The position numbers and the translations under genes are program-made. From Paenibacillus roseus (GTDB lineage: Bacteria > Bacillota > Bacilli > Paenibacillales > Paenibacillaceae): DNA of 64,000 nt. The notes below the pieces were generated by a model. The model was not told where the DNA came from, ran no database searches, and saw only the letters and a program-made list of their open reading frames with translations. The stretch covers positions 29,583 to 93,582 of the forward strand of contig NZ_JAELUP010000012.1 in assembly GCF_016424485.1 (NCBI RefSeq). Direction: 5' to 3'. Below, one piece after another: positions 1 to 8,830 of this stretch (positions are counted from its first letter, which is position 1; each line of letters starts with the position of its first letter).

Positions 1-232
1 TGAGATGGGGGCGCTGGAGCAGTTTTATTTTATGGAAGGCGGATTGAAATTCAAGGGAAGTTGTTTCAAGCACCATCACCATCATCTAATTTGTCTAGAG
101 TGCGAGAAGACGATTACCTTTGATTACTGCCCGATGAAGCAGAGTATGGATTTGCCGGAGAGCTTCAAGATTATGAGTCATAGATTTGAGATTTATGGCA
201 TTTGCGGCGAATGCCAACAGCAGGCGGAATAA
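1..232 (+). CDS. zur: Fur-family regulator, Zur-like (C-terminal part, cut by window edge)
   Basis: Only the last ~76 codons are present; the reading frame is open from base 2, so the winged-helix N-terminus lies upstream of the window. The visible part has the Fur dimerisation and metal-binding pattern: an HHHHH run followed by LICLEC, then DYCPM, then HRFEIYGICGEC near the end. B. subtilis Zur, as I recall it, has the same layout (HHHHH, CxxC, CPM, FEIYG, CxxC), closer than PerR or Fur. The first CxxC pair reads CLEC and the second CGEC, so the structural zinc site appears intact. Family role: zinc-responsive repression of zinc uptake genes. Zur rather than Fur is inferred from this fragment alone. 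Confidence 0.75.
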   Translation, partial: EMGALEQFYFMEGGLKFKGSCFKHHHHHLICLECEKTITFDYCPMKQSMDLPESFKIMSHRFEIYGICGECQQQAE

Positions 233-368
233 TGGATAGATTTTAGGCAATGGAGATTTTGATGCAAGTCGGGTTTACGAGGGTGCCGTTCAGCTGGCAG
301 GAGCTGGGCAGGCGCCTTTTTGCAAGTTTAAATCTGAATTTAATAGAAGAGACCTGTCGACTTTTAAG

Positions 369-391
369 GCCGGCACTTGGAGAGTGCCGGC
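369..391. other. GC-rich hairpin between convergent genes
   Basis: A perfect 9-bp inverted repeat (GCCGGCACT / AGTGCCGGC) with a 5-base loop lies between the converging Zur-like and YisL-like genes. Neither side has a clear T-run, so it is at best a weak bidirectional terminator. Confidence 0.4.
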
Positions 392-436
392 CCTTGGTCA
401 GGTTGAGACTGCTATGTTAGTGACAATCGCGTTTGT

Positions 437-802
437 TTAGAATGAAATAACTCCAAAGCCCATCAGCACGACAATGGCTACGAAAATAACGAGCAAAATC
501 CAGAATGTGCCGGTCTTCTCTCTTCTTTGGGTACGGCCAAGAATCATCTCCATCAGTCCGATCAGAATTACGGCGAGGATACCCTTAAGTACGTACACTA
601 ATGGGAAGCTGAAGCCGATCAGCATGCCGACTCCGGAGACGAGCATGATAATGTAGAACAGCCTAAGCACCATCCCGACAATCTTGGCTCCTTTTGCTTT
701 GCCGCCCTTGGCCAAGAGGAACGCGACCACGAACAGAATGAGCAAAAATGCCCATGAGCCTGAATGGGACTCATAGAAAATGTTAGTCAGCTTTTCAGAC
801 AT
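437..802 (-). CDS. yisL: YisL-family (DUF1516/UPF0344) small membrane protein
   Basis: This is a 121-residue protein with four hydrophobic segments (about 16-34, 43-63, 66-85 and 99-118). The central stretch KGAKIVGMVLRLFYIIM and the later LIGLMEMILGR closely resemble my recollection of B. subtilis YisL (AKGAKI..MILRLFYI and IGLMEMLL). The length fits the family. No biochemical role is established for this family. It stands alone, converging on the Zur-like gene. The ATG at 802 is preceded on the minus strand by a GAAAGGGG ribosome binding site. Confidence 0.8.
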   Translation of the reverse strand: MSEKLTNIFYESHSGSWAFLLILFVVAFLLAKGGKAKGAKIVGMVLRLFYIIMLVSGVGMLIGFSFPLVYVLKGILAVILIGLMEMILGRTQRREKTGTFWILLVIFVAIVVLMGFGVISF

Positions 803-839
803 CGTTAAACCCCTTTCATAAATATGTATGCTCTGTTAT

Positions 840-1053
840 GGCTTAAAACCAAAATTAGTGGTTGACATCGAGGAGAGAGCAGCGGAGGGGCAGAGGAATT
901 CTGGAGAAACGAACGTGGTCGCCTTTAAAGCCCGATTCGGCCTGCAAACCTCCATGAAATCAAGGAGTCGGGCTTTAACAGCGATCGGAAGAATCCTCTG
1001 CCACGCAGCGCCCCCTCCCCCTGGAGTTCAACCACTAATTTTTAGGTTTAGCC
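840..1053 (+). repeat. Dispersed palindromic repeat, copy 1
   Basis: This is a 214-bp element with 26-bp terminal inverted repeats: the left end reads GGCTTAAAACCAAAATTAGT and the right end is nearly its reverse complement. A second inverted repeat lies inside (around 927-940 with 965-978), so the whole element can fold into one long imperfect hairpin. It is homologous to 32244-32459, 45717-45929 and 52946-53160. Copies 1 and 3 share one orientation, copies 2 and 4 the other. The flanks (CTCTGTTAT at 831 and CTCTATTAT at 1055) match 8 of 9, a possible target duplication. It carries no convincing gene. Confidence 0.9.
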
Positions 1054-1224
1054 TCTCTATTATACTTTTATTTTTATTCAATCGCACAATAAAGCAGCTT
1101 AATTTGTTATTTTGTCATAATAAAGGGGAAGAGAAACGTACGACGCCAGATTGTTGCTTAGTGACTATGCTTTACTAACAGACAGAGAGCTTGACCGATT
1201 AGGCAGGGGAGGATCGCTTTTGTA

Positions 1225-2409
1225 TTAATCCACCCATACTTTGGTATTGGAAAAGAAACTTTTTGTCGCGGTGTAGGCTGCGCCTAAGGCGATTGAATCG
1301 GTGGCCGGGCTGGCAAAGCTGATTCGCAACTGCCGCCGGATGAAAGGGAATGTACTTTGCTCGACAATGCGCATGATCGGATTTTTAATCCATTTTTCCG
1401 CTACAGCAAGTCGATTCCCGATTACGATAAGTTCCGGATTGAACATGTTGATAATGTTGGATATCCCAATGCCGATATACTCGCCAATTTGATTAAATAA
1501 ATGAATGACTCTAGCCGATCCCGAATCTGCCATGGCAACTAGCGTATTGATATCAAGGGTTTGGTCCCCGGACTCGTCGACGAGGAACTGCCGTGCTTGC
1601 TCGATCAGGGCGTTTTCGGAAGCGTACAGTTCCCAGCATCCTTTGCTGCCGCATTTGCACTTTTTACCGTTGGTTTCAATGACAAAATGCCCCATTTCAC
1701 CCGAAAAGCCGGAAGCCCCGCGGTAAATTTCCCCGTTCAGCAATATCCCGGTTCCGATCCCGATCCCGACGCTGACAAAGATCAGGTTCGCATCTTCTTT
1801 GCCAAAACCAAACTCCTTCTCCCCGATCGCTCCGGCATTCGCTTCGTTCTCAATGGTGACAGGGATTTGGAAGGCATCCGTCAAAATACGATGAAGATCG
1901 ACATTTTCCCAGCCCAGATTCGGGGCAAGCAATATAGTTCCTTTGTCATCAAGAACTCCGGGAACCCCGATCCCGATTCCGATAATGCCGTAGGTGGTCT
2001 TTGGCGCGCGTGCAATCATCGCCTGGATCGCCTCAATTAGCATAGGGATTACTACATCCAGTGAAGTTTGTTCAAAATAGGTTGTTTTCTCATCTATAAC
2101 CTCTCCCTGAAGATTGGTCAATATCACCAATATAAAATTAACCCCCAAATTTACGCCGATGGCATACCCCGCTTCTTGATTGAACAGAAGCATGACGGGC
2201 CGTCTGCCGCCGCTGGATAAGCCATGACCGATTTCAAAAACCAAATCCTCCTCAATCAGTTCATTGATTAAAGAAGATACGGTCCCTTTATGAAGTCCAG
2301 TCAATTCAGAAATCTGGGATCGGGACAACGGGGATTTTTTTTTAATCGTTTCAAGGACGATAGATTTATTGATTTTTTTGACAAGATGTTGATCGCCGGT
2401 GATATGCAT
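1225..2409 (-). CDS. ROK-family transcriptional repressor (XylR/NagC type)
   Basis: The protein has 394 residues, full length for a ROK repressor. Residues ~15-65 form a winged helix-turn-helix (SRSQISELTGLHKGTVSSLI). The rest is a ROK sugar-kinase fold with a GIGIGVPGVLD stretch, ENEANAGAIGE, and the zinc motif CKCGSKGCWE. It is divergent from the ABC/isomerase/dehydrogenase operon starting at 2883, with ~470 bp between, which is the usual position for a local sugar-responsive repressor. On the minus strand a GAGGTAG ribosome binding site precedes the ATG, and a TATAAT lies at 2446-2441. The inducer sugar cannot be read from the sequence. Confidence 0.88.
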   Translation of the reverse strand: MHITGDQHLVKKINKSIVLETIKKKSPLSRSQISELTGLHKGTVSSLINELIEEDLVFEIGHGLSSGGRRPVMLLFNQEAGYAIGVNLGVNFILVILTNLQGEVIDEKTTYFEQTSLDVVIPMLIEAIQAMIARAPKTTYGIIGIGIGVPGVLDDKGTILLAPNLGWENVDLHRILTDAFQIPVTIENEANAGAIGEKEFGFGKEDANLIFVSVGIGIGTGILLNGEIYRGASGFSGEMGHFVIETNGKKCKCGSKGCWELYASENALIEQARQFLVDESGDQTLDINTLVAMADSGSARVIHLFNQIGEYIGIGISNIINMFNPELIVIGNRLAVAEKWIKNPIMRIVEQSTFPFIRRQLRISFASPATDSIALGAAYTATKSFFSNTKVWVD

Positions 2410-2708
2410 AGACTACCTCACTTTAAATATAAAGATTTGGATTATAAACTTTGTTGATCGATTGTATAAATGGGATAATGGACAACCAAGTAATTGTACT
2501 CAATTATAAAATCAAAAATCAGAAATCCATTTTATATTATATTAACAGAATCAAAATAAAATAGAAAGAAATACGGATGGTATAGTAGGTATTTCGTTCG
2601 ATTATTGGCATTTTTTAGTGAACTATATGCGAATATAGAATCAATATCATTTCAATCCAAGACTTTATACCTAATCGACATATATATTTTTTGAATTTAA
2701 AAAGCCAC
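2410..2708. promoter_or_regulatory. AT-rich divergent control region
   Basis: This is the very AT-rich half of the ROK/ABC intergenic region. It holds a minus-strand TATAAT (2446-2441) for the ROK gene and a perfect short inverted repeat CTATAT-GCGA-ATATAG at 2623-2638. No longer operator palindrome was recognised, so the ROK binding site is not assigned. Confidence 0.4.
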
Positions 2709-2737
2709 TTGTCAGTTAAAAATCAATGTGCTATATT
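2709..2737 (+). promoter_or_regulatory. Sigma-A promoter for the sugar ABC operon
   Basis: TTGTCA at 2709-2714, a 17-base spacer and TATATT at 2732-2737, each one mismatch from the housekeeping consensus. It lies about 145 bases upstream of the ABC ATPase start, leaving a long leader in which a repressor could bind. Confidence 0.65.
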
Positions 2738-2882
2738 TAATTCAAGCTAGTGAGATGAGGTAAAAATTACTACAAGATGTATCTGGAACTTCCTAAACTT
2801 TATTCATCCAATGTATTAAGTATTGAATGACTAGCAAAGTTGAAGGGAGTTTTCTTATGCTGTACAGAAGAGGAGATTGCTT

Positions 2883-4358
2883 ATGATATTGCAAATGAAA
2901 GCGGTTACCAAGAAGTTTTTTGGTGTTAAAGCTTTAGATCAGGTGAGCTTCAATCTTGCCAAAGGAGAGGTTCATGCCCTGCTAGGGGAAAATGGTGCAG
3001 GCAAATCCACCCTGATGAAGATCATAGCTGGAATTCACGAGCCGGACGAGGGGGAGATAATTTTAAGAGGTCAATCTGTCCGCATGTCGTCGCCCTCGGT
3101 TTCCCAGCAATATGGCATCTCGATTATTCATCAAGAATTAAACCTCAATCCCTATATGACAGTAGCGGAGAATATTTTTATAGGACGGGAACCGCAGAGA
3201 ATGGGATTTGTTGATTTTGGCAAAATGGAAAACGAGTCGTCGAAGCTGTTGGAGCAGCTGGGATTGGAGATTAGTCCTAAAGCTAAAGTGTCCACATTAA
3301 GCATCGGAGAACAGCAAATTGTAGAAATATTGAAAGCGCTTTCTCTCAATGCTGAAATTTTGATTATGGACGAGCCGACAGCTGTGTTGACGGAACGTGA
3401 ATCGGAAAAGCTGTTTGCTCTCATTCACAAGCTGAAAAGACAAGGCGTAGGCATCATATACATATCCCACCGATTGAACGAACTGAAGCTCTTCTGCGAC
3501 CGGATGACAGTGCTGCGGGACGGAAAGCATGTAATTACTCGAAATTTTGACAACATCTCCGAGCGGGAGATTGCTAATTTGATGGTAGGTCGGGAACTGA
3601 AGGATCTGTTCCCCGACAAGCCGTCACAGTTCGGCAGTGAAATTTTGCGTGTGGAAAGCCTGAGCAGCGAACCGTTTTTTCGAGATATTAAATTTTCGTT
3701 GCAAAAAGGAGAAATTCTAGGTTTTGCCGGCCTCATCGGAGCTGGACGTACGGAACTGGCGAGCGCCATTTTCGGAGATAAACCGATTCATCGCGGCAAG
3801 GTGTATTACCAAGGTAAAGAAGTGAGCGTGAATTCGCCGATTCAAGCCGTGCGCCTGGGGTTCGGCTTTGCGACGGAGGATCGCAAGCAAACGGGACTGC
3901 TGCTGGATATGAGCATAGCTCACAATATGACCTTGCCGAGCTTGGGTAAAATCAATCGCTTCGGCTTTATCCGGCGCAAGACAGAGAAGAAAATTGTACA
4001 CGAGAAGGTTGAGGAACTGGGGATCAAACTCAATCGGGTCGAACACCCCGTCAAGCATTTGAGCGGAGGCAATCAGCAGAAAGTCGTCCTGGCAAAATGG
4101 TTAGTAGCAGAAACGGAATTGTTTTTCCTCGATGAACCGACAAGGGGCATTGACGTAGGCGCCAAAAGTGAAATTTATCATCTTATAGCCAAGCTTGCAG
4201 CGCAAGGAAAGGGGGTGATTGTAATCTCTTCCGAATTGCCGGAGCTGCTGGGGATATGCAATCGGATTATCGTCCTTCATCAAGGGCGGGTAACGGGGGA
4301 ACTTCATCATTCGGAAGCCAGCGAGCATGCAATCATGGCCTTGGCGGCAGGGGTGTAA
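2883..4358 (+). CDS. Sugar ABC transporter ATPase, two-domain (RbsA/MglA type)
   Basis: A 491-residue tandem ATPase that powers uptake of a monosaccharide through the permease encoded next door. The first domain has Walker A GENGAGKST (~35-43), signature LSIGEQQIVE and the Walker B region LIMDEPT. The second has the degenerate GLIGAGRTE P-loop typical of this subfamily, signature LSGGNQQKV and FFLDEPTRGID. I start at the ATG at 2883 rather than the TTG at 2877, because AGGAGA at 2871-2876 is then 6 bases away. It is first in an operon with permease, binding protein, isomerase and dehydrogenase. The family covers ribose, galactose, xylose and inositol transporters; the substrate is not decided by sequence. 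Confidence 0.92.
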   Translation: MILQMKAVTKKFFGVKALDQVSFNLAKGEVHALLGENGAGKSTLMKIIAGIHEPDEGEIILRGQSVRMSSPSVSQQYGISIIHQELNLNPYMTVAENIFIGREPQRMGFVDFGKMENESSKLLEQLGLEISPKAKVSTLSIGEQQIVEILKALSLNAEILIMDEPTAVLTERESEKLFALIHKLKRQGVGIIYISHRLNELKLFCDRMTVLRDGKHVITRNFDNISEREIANLMVGRELKDLFPDKPSQFGSEILRVESLSSEPFFRDIKFSLQKGEILGFAGLIGAGRTELASAIFGDKPIHRGKVYYQGKEVSVNSPIQAVRLGFGFATEDRKQTGLLLDMSIAHNMTLPSLGKINRFGFIRRKTEKKIVHEKVEELGIKLNRVEHPVKHLSGGNQQKVVLAKWLVAETELFFLDEPTRGIDVGAKSEIYHLIAKLAAQGKGVIVISSELPELLGICNRIIVLHQGRVTGELHHSEASEHAIMALAAGV

Positions 4359-4393
4359 CAAACAAGTTTGAATGATAGAGAGGGGTAGGTCAG

Positions 4394-5401
4394 ATGTCAA
4401 ATCAACCGGTTAGATCGGTTGCGCAAGACAAGGAACTGGGTAAAATTCAAGCTGGTTCCAAAGGAAAGGATCGTCGTTGGATTAAAACGTTCTGGGAGCA
4501 ATACAGCGTGGCCTTTGCATTTATAATTTTGGTTGTGCTGGCTGCATTGATTAGCGATAGCTTTCTTTCCTTGGCTAATATCAAGAACGTCCTGCGGCAA
4601 ATCTCAATTGTCGGGATTTTGTCCATTGGAATGACCTTTGTCATCTTACTCGGAGGCATCGATTTGTCAGTAGGATCGGTATTGGCAGTATCGGGGACGG
4701 TAGTGATGGCGGCCCAGGTCAATTACGGTCTGCCCATTCCGGTGTCCATCCTGCTAGGACTGGCTGCTGGCGCATTCATCGGGCTGATTAATGGATTATT
4801 AATTACATACGGGAAGATTACGGCCTTTATTACCACCTTGGCCATGATGACCGTCGCCCGTTCTGTTGCGCTATATTATGCAGATGCGGGGGCAATCTCC
4901 GGCAGCAGTTCGGCTTACAGCAAGATCGGCAATGCTTATTTGTTAGGAATTCCGGTTCCGGTCATAATCTTCGCGGTTACGGCTCTCCTCGGATATGTCC
5001 TTTTAGAGAAAACAGTCTTCGGTCGGCGTATCTATGCGGTCGGAGGCAATTTGCAGGCTGCACGCTTGTCTGCGGTGCCGGTTTTCCGAATTACGATTTT
5101 GACTTACGTGATTTGTGGATTAACGGCATCAATCGGAGCCGTCATCGAGACGGCCAGGTTGAATTCCGTCTCTACCTCAAGTTCCGGCTACATGTATGAG
5201 TTGGATGCAATCGCAGCCGTTATCATTGGCGGAACGAGTCTGGCTGGAGGTCGGGGACGCCTGGTTGGCACTATATTCGGTATTTTGATTTTAGGTGTAC
5301 TTAGCAACATCTTAAATCTGGTGAATATTTCTCCTTATATCCAGGGGGTGGTCAAAGGCGCCATCATTTTAACTGCTGTCATGCTGCAAAAACGGGATTA
5401 A
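4394..5401 (+). CDS. Sugar ABC transporter permease (RbsC type)
   Basis: A 335-residue integral membrane protein of the BPD_transp_2 family with about 8-10 hydrophobic segments after a polar N-terminal tail of ~40 residues. It has the family hallmark LGGIDLSVGSVLA near residue 85 and the cytoplasmic loop AVGGNLQAARLSAVPV that contacts the ATPase. It forms the channel for the sugar delivered by the lipoprotein encoded at 5462. The gene is 35 bases downstream of the ATPase with a GAGAGGGGTAGG ribosome binding site, consistent with one transcript. Confidence 0.92.
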   Translation: MSNQPVRSVAQDKELGKIQAGSKGKDRRWIKTFWEQYSVAFAFIILVVLAALISDSFLSLANIKNVLRQISIVGILSIGMTFVILLGGIDLSVGSVLAVSGTVVMAAQVNYGLPIPVSILLGLAAGAFIGLINGLLITYGKITAFITTLAMMTVARSVALYYADAGAISGSSSAYSKIGNAYLLGIPVPVIIFAVTALLGYVLLEKTVFGRRIYAVGGNLQAARLSAVPVFRITILTYVICGLTASIGAVIETARLNSVSTSSSGYMYELDAIAAVIIGGTSLAGGRGRLVGTIFGILILGVLSNILNLVNISPYIQGVVKGAIILTAVMLQKRD

Positions 5402-5461
5402 ACGCTTTTCAATTCAATCTACTTCATTTAATCAATTCACTTCACTTAAGGGGGATTTAAC

Positions 5462-6559
5462 ATGTTGAAAGTCAAGAAAAATAAGACATGGATGTTAAGT
5501 GTAATGGTCATCACAGGAATTCTGATGTTGATGCTGTCGGCTTGCTCAAACAATTCAAACACGTCTGCAACTTCAACTACTTCAACCACCAACCAATCGG
5601 AAACGCCGAAGTCAAACGATACAACGTCAGCCCAAAGCTCAGACGAATCAAGTGGCAAGAAATACAAGCTCGGCATCTCCGTACCGTCGGCCGACCACGG
5701 CTGGATGGGCGCGTTGGTCGCTAATACGAAGACGGAAGCCGAGAAGCATCCGAACATTGAATATTTCTTGTATACGGCCAAAGATCCGGCCAAGCAAACT
5801 TCGGATATCGAGGATCTGATTACCAAGAAAGTCGATGCTATCGTCATGTTGCCGATCGAGTCTGCAGCGCTCACGCCAGTAGCGGATAAAATTGCCAACG
5901 CCAACATTCCACTGATCGTTATCGACCGGGCGATTAACTCGGAGAACTACCGGACTTACATCGGCGGGGACAACTATGGTATCGGTCACGGCGACGCGGT
6001 TTACCTGGTAGAGCAATTGAAAAAGACGAAAGGAAAGGCGGAAGGGAAGGTCATCGAAATCTCCGGCGTTCCGTCTACAGTTACGGATTTGCGCAGTAAA
6101 GGATTCCGCGACTATATCCAAAACTACCCTGGCATTCAAATTATCGCTTCTCAGCCAGGAGACTTTACTCGTGAAAAAGCGCTCAAGGCTACAGAAAATA
6201 TTTTGCAAGCCAACAAAGAGATCGATGCTGTCTATTCCCAAGATGATGATATGACTGTCGGCATCGTGCAAGCGATTCGTGATGCCGGACGCGAGAATGA
6301 GATGTTTATTGTTAGCTCGGGCGGTATGAAGGAAATTTATCAAATGATGAAAGAAAAACAAAAGCCGGAAGTCATCGTATCGTTGACGTACTCCCCGACA
6401 ATGAGCGGAACGGCTGTGAATCTGGCTACGAAGATTTTGGAAGGCAAAGGACTGGAAGGCTTCTGGGAGAAGAGCGTACCTCACAGCATCGTGCTGGAAG
6501 CTACACCGGTTACGCCTGAAAACGTAGATCAATTCTACAATCCGGATGCGAAATACTAA
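5462..6559 (+). CDS. Sugar-binding lipoprotein (RbsB-like, Peripla_BP_4)
   Basis: A 365-residue extracytoplasmic binding protein. It has a charged N-terminus, a hydrophobic stretch and a lipobox ending LSAC (Cys ~27), so it should be lipid-anchored outside the membrane. A Ser/Thr/Asn-rich linker (28-60) precedes the two-lobed periplasmic-binding fold beginning YKLGISVPSADHGWMGAL. Conserved features include VDAIVMLPIES, PLIVIDRAI and AVYSQDDDM. It comes third in the operon after the ATPase and permease, with AAGGGGGA as ribosome binding site. It defines the substrate, probably a pyranose or cyclitol, but the ligand cannot be fixed from sequence. Confidence 0.9.
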   Translation: MLKVKKNKTWMLSVMVITGILMLMLSACSNNSNTSATSTTSTTNQSETPKSNDTTSAQSSDESSGKKYKLGISVPSADHGWMGALVANTKTEAEKHPNIEYFLYTAKDPAKQTSDIEDLITKKVDAIVMLPIESAALTPVADKIANANIPLIVIDRAINSENYRTYIGGDNYGIGHGDAVYLVEQLKKTKGKAEGKVIEISGVPSTVTDLRSKGFRDYIQNYPGIQIIASQPGDFTREKALKATENILQANKEIDAVYSQDDDMTVGIVQAIRDAGRENEMFIVSSGGMKEIYQMMKEKQKPEVIVSLTYSPTMSGTAVNLATKILEGKGLEGFWEKSVPHSIVLEATPVTPENVDQFYNPDAKY

Positions 6560-6606
6560 TCATTAATTATTAATCATTATAATCTATGAAGAAAGGAAGG
6601 AACGCA

Positions 6607-7569
6607 ATGAAATCAGGTGTATTCACTGTATTGTTTGGCCAATCCCCCCTGGAACAAGCACTTGATAAAATCCAGGAGGCGGGATTGCAGGCGGTGGAGC
6701 TGGGGACCGGGGGATACCCCGGTAACACCCACTGCAATCCCGGCGTCCTGCTTGACAATCAGCAAGAACTTGTCCGCTTGAAGGAATCGATTGAACAAAG
6801 GGGACTTGAGATCAGCGCGCTGAGCTGTCATGGCAATCCTTTGCATCCGAATAAGGAGGTTGCACAGCAGCATCATAACGACTTCGTCCAAACGGTTCGC
6901 CTGGCAGAGGCCTTGGGTGTTGAAACAGTGGTAACGTTCTCGGGGTGCCCTGGGGATTCCGAACATGCCAAGTATCCTTCCTGGTCTACCTGCGCCTGGC
7001 CGCCGGATTTTCTGGAGGTATCCGCCTGGCAGTGGTCCGAGAAGGTACTGCCTTATTGGCGGGAGCAATCGGACTTCTGCAGGCAGCATGGCGTCAGGGT
7101 AGCGATTGAGGCGCATCCGGGCTTTGTCGTTTACAACACGGAAACGGCATTGCGGCTCAGAGCAGAGACGGGAAGCAATATTGGGGTCAACTTCGATCCG
7201 TCCCATCTGTACTGGCAAGGAATGGACCCTGTGGAGTGCATTAAACAACTCGGCAGCACCATCTACCACGTCCATGCCAAGGATACGTCTATCGACAAAC
7301 GCAATACAGCGTTGAATGGCGTTCTCGATTTAAAACCGTATGATCAGGAATTGGATCGTTCCTGGATTTTCAGGACGATCGGCTATGGTCACGGACTTCA
7401 GGAATGGCAAGACATTATCAGCGCACTGACCAAAGTCGGTTATGACGGAGTCATCAGCATCGAACATGAAGACGGCTTGATGTCGGTAGACGAAGGCTTC
7501 CAGAAAGCTGCCCGCTTTTTGAATCAGGCTTTAATCAGAGAAAAAGCCGGGGAGATGTGGTGGGCATGA
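6607..7569 (+). CDS. Sugar phosphate isomerase/epimerase, TIM barrel (IolE/YcjR-like)
   Basis: A 320-residue xylose-isomerase-like TIM-barrel protein. Metal and acid residues of the superfamily are visible: LGTGGY early, IEAHPGFVVYN (metal Glu), NFDPSHLYWQG (Asp/His), VHAKDT and the late ISIEHED (Glu). The family isomerises or epimerises sugars and inososes, usually with a divalent metal. The ATG at 6607 is chosen because AAAGGAAGG lies 7 bases upstream; an ATG at 6586 has no such site. The gene overlaps the next dehydrogenase by four bases (ATGA), so the two enzymes probably act on the same imported sugar. The exact reaction is unknown. Confidence 0.85.
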   Translation: MKSGVFTVLFGQSPLEQALDKIQEAGLQAVELGTGGYPGNTHCNPGVLLDNQQELVRLKESIEQRGLEISALSCHGNPLHPNKEVAQQHHNDFVQTVRLAEALGVETVVTFSGCPGDSEHAKYPSWSTCAWPPDFLEVSAWQWSEKVLPYWREQSDFCRQHGVRVAIEAHPGFVVYNTETALRLRAETGSNIGVNFDPSHLYWQGMDPVECIKQLGSTIYHVHAKDTSIDKRNTALNGVLDLKPYDQELDRSWIFRTIGYGHGLQEWQDIISALTKVGYDGVISIEHEDGLMSVDEGFQKAARFLNQALIREKAGEMWWA

Positions 7570-8723
7570 AACCGGAAATTCGCTTGGGAATGGTCGGCTA
7601 TAAATTTATGGGCAAGGCGCATAGCCATGCCTACCGGGATGTCGGGATGTTTTTCGACATGGATGCCAAGGTGACGATGAGAGCGATCTGCGGTCGCGAT
7701 GAGGAAGCGGTCAAGCAGGCTGCGGAGCGACTTGCATGGGAATCGTACGAAACCGATTATATGGCATTGATCAAACGGGACGACATTGATGTCATCGATG
7801 TGAATGCGCCGAGCAATGCCCACAAGGACATTGTGCTGGCTGCGGCCAGGGCGGGCAAGCATGTCCTTTGCGAGAAGCCGCTTGCGCTCAACCTGGAGGA
7901 CGCAAGGGAGATGCTTCAAGTAGTAAAGGAGGCCGGAGTCAAACACGGCATCTGCTTCAATTACCGCTTCCTGCCATCCATTCAACTGGCTAAGCAAATC
8001 ATTGAAGAAGGCAGATTAGGGGAAATTCATCATTATCGTGCAGTCTATTTGCAGGATTGGCTGGTCGACCCGGATTTCCCACTGGCCTGGAGGCTGCAGA
8101 AAGAAGTGGCGGGCTCCGGCTCGCACGGTGATTTGAATGCCCACTGCATTGATTTGGCCCATTATCTCATTGGAGAATTCGATCAGGTCATTGGCGTGAA
8201 CCGGACCTTCGTCAAGCAGCGTCCGATTCCTGCATCCATGAACGGGCTTACCGCTCAAGCGTCCTCCGAATACGGAGATGTCACGGTAGACGACGCGACA
8301 GTATTTCTGGCGCAATTCGCAAACGGTGCGATCGGCTCGTTCGAAGCGACCCGGTTTGCATCGGGATGGAAAAACGGCAACCTGTTTGAAATTAACGGCA
8401 GCAAAGGCTCCATTCGTTTTAACCTGGAACGGCTCAACGAACTGGAGGTATTCTTTCGCGACGACCCACCCCATCTCCAGGGCTACCGCACTATTATGGT
8501 AACGGAGGGCGTTCACCCTTATGTCGCCAATTGGTGGCCTCCGGGTCATACGATCGGGTATGAGCACGGCTTCGTGCATCTGGCTTATGAGTTTATGCAA
8601 GCAATTGCAAATGATAAGCCGTTTTCTCCTGATTTTGAAGACGGTGTTCGCTGCCAGGAAGTGCTCGAAGCGGTAGACCGCTCAATTGTGGAACGCAGAT
8701 GGGTATCAGTAGCGGAAGTCTGA
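7566..8723 (+). CDS. Gfo/Idh/MocA-family NAD(P)-dependent dehydrogenase
   Basis: A 385-residue oxidoreductase. It has an N-terminal Rossmann fold (GMVGYKFMGKAHSHAY), the family signature CEKPLALN (~100), and the C-terminal substrate domain with SGSHGDLNAHCIDLAHYLIG carrying the usual catalytic Asp/His pair. The ATG at 7566 overlaps the stop codon of the isomerase as ATGA, implying translational coupling; in-frame GTGs at 7557 and 7560 are alternatives. Family members oxidise inositols, glycosides or sugars, often at C3. Together with the isomerase and the downstream ThuA domain this suggests oxidative 3-keto-sugar chemistry, which is inference. Confidence 0.88.
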   Translation: MKPEIRLGMVGYKFMGKAHSHAYRDVGMFFDMDAKVTMRAICGRDEEAVKQAAERLAWESYETDYMALIKRDDIDVIDVNAPSNAHKDIVLAAARAGKHVLCEKPLALNLEDAREMLQVVKEAGVKHGICFNYRFLPSIQLAKQIIEEGRLGEIHHYRAVYLQDWLVDPDFPLAWRLQKEVAGSGSHGDLNAHCIDLAHYLIGEFDQVIGVNRTFVKQRPIPASMNGLTAQASSEYGDVTVDDATVFLAQFANGAIGSFEATRFASGWKNGNLFEINGSKGSIRFNLERLNELEVFFRDDPPHLQGYRTIMVTEGVHPYVANWWPPGHTIGYEHGFVHLAYEFMQAIANDKPFSPDFEDGVRCQEVLEAVDRSIVERRWVSVAEV

Positions 8724-8726
8724 GCA

Positions 8727-8770
8727 TTCGATTGTTACTGCACTTGTAAAAGAAAGCGGTAACAATCGAA
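8727..8770 (+). terminator. 12-bp hairpin after the sugar operon
   Basis: A perfect inverted repeat TTCGATTGTTAC / GTAACAATCGAA with a 20-base loop begins three bases after the dehydrogenase stop and is followed by GCTTTAATCT. The T-run is poor, so it may attenuate transcription into the 8831 gene rather than stop it. Confidence 0.5.
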
Positions 8771-8830
8771 GCTTTAATCTCAAAGTTGGCTAATGTTCAA
8801 ATTCCATTTCACTAAGGAGGAAACTATTGC

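Noticed and set aside
828..1178. 116-codon frame on the plus strand
   Set aside because: It runs straight through repeat copy 1, has no ribosome binding site and no protein-like composition.
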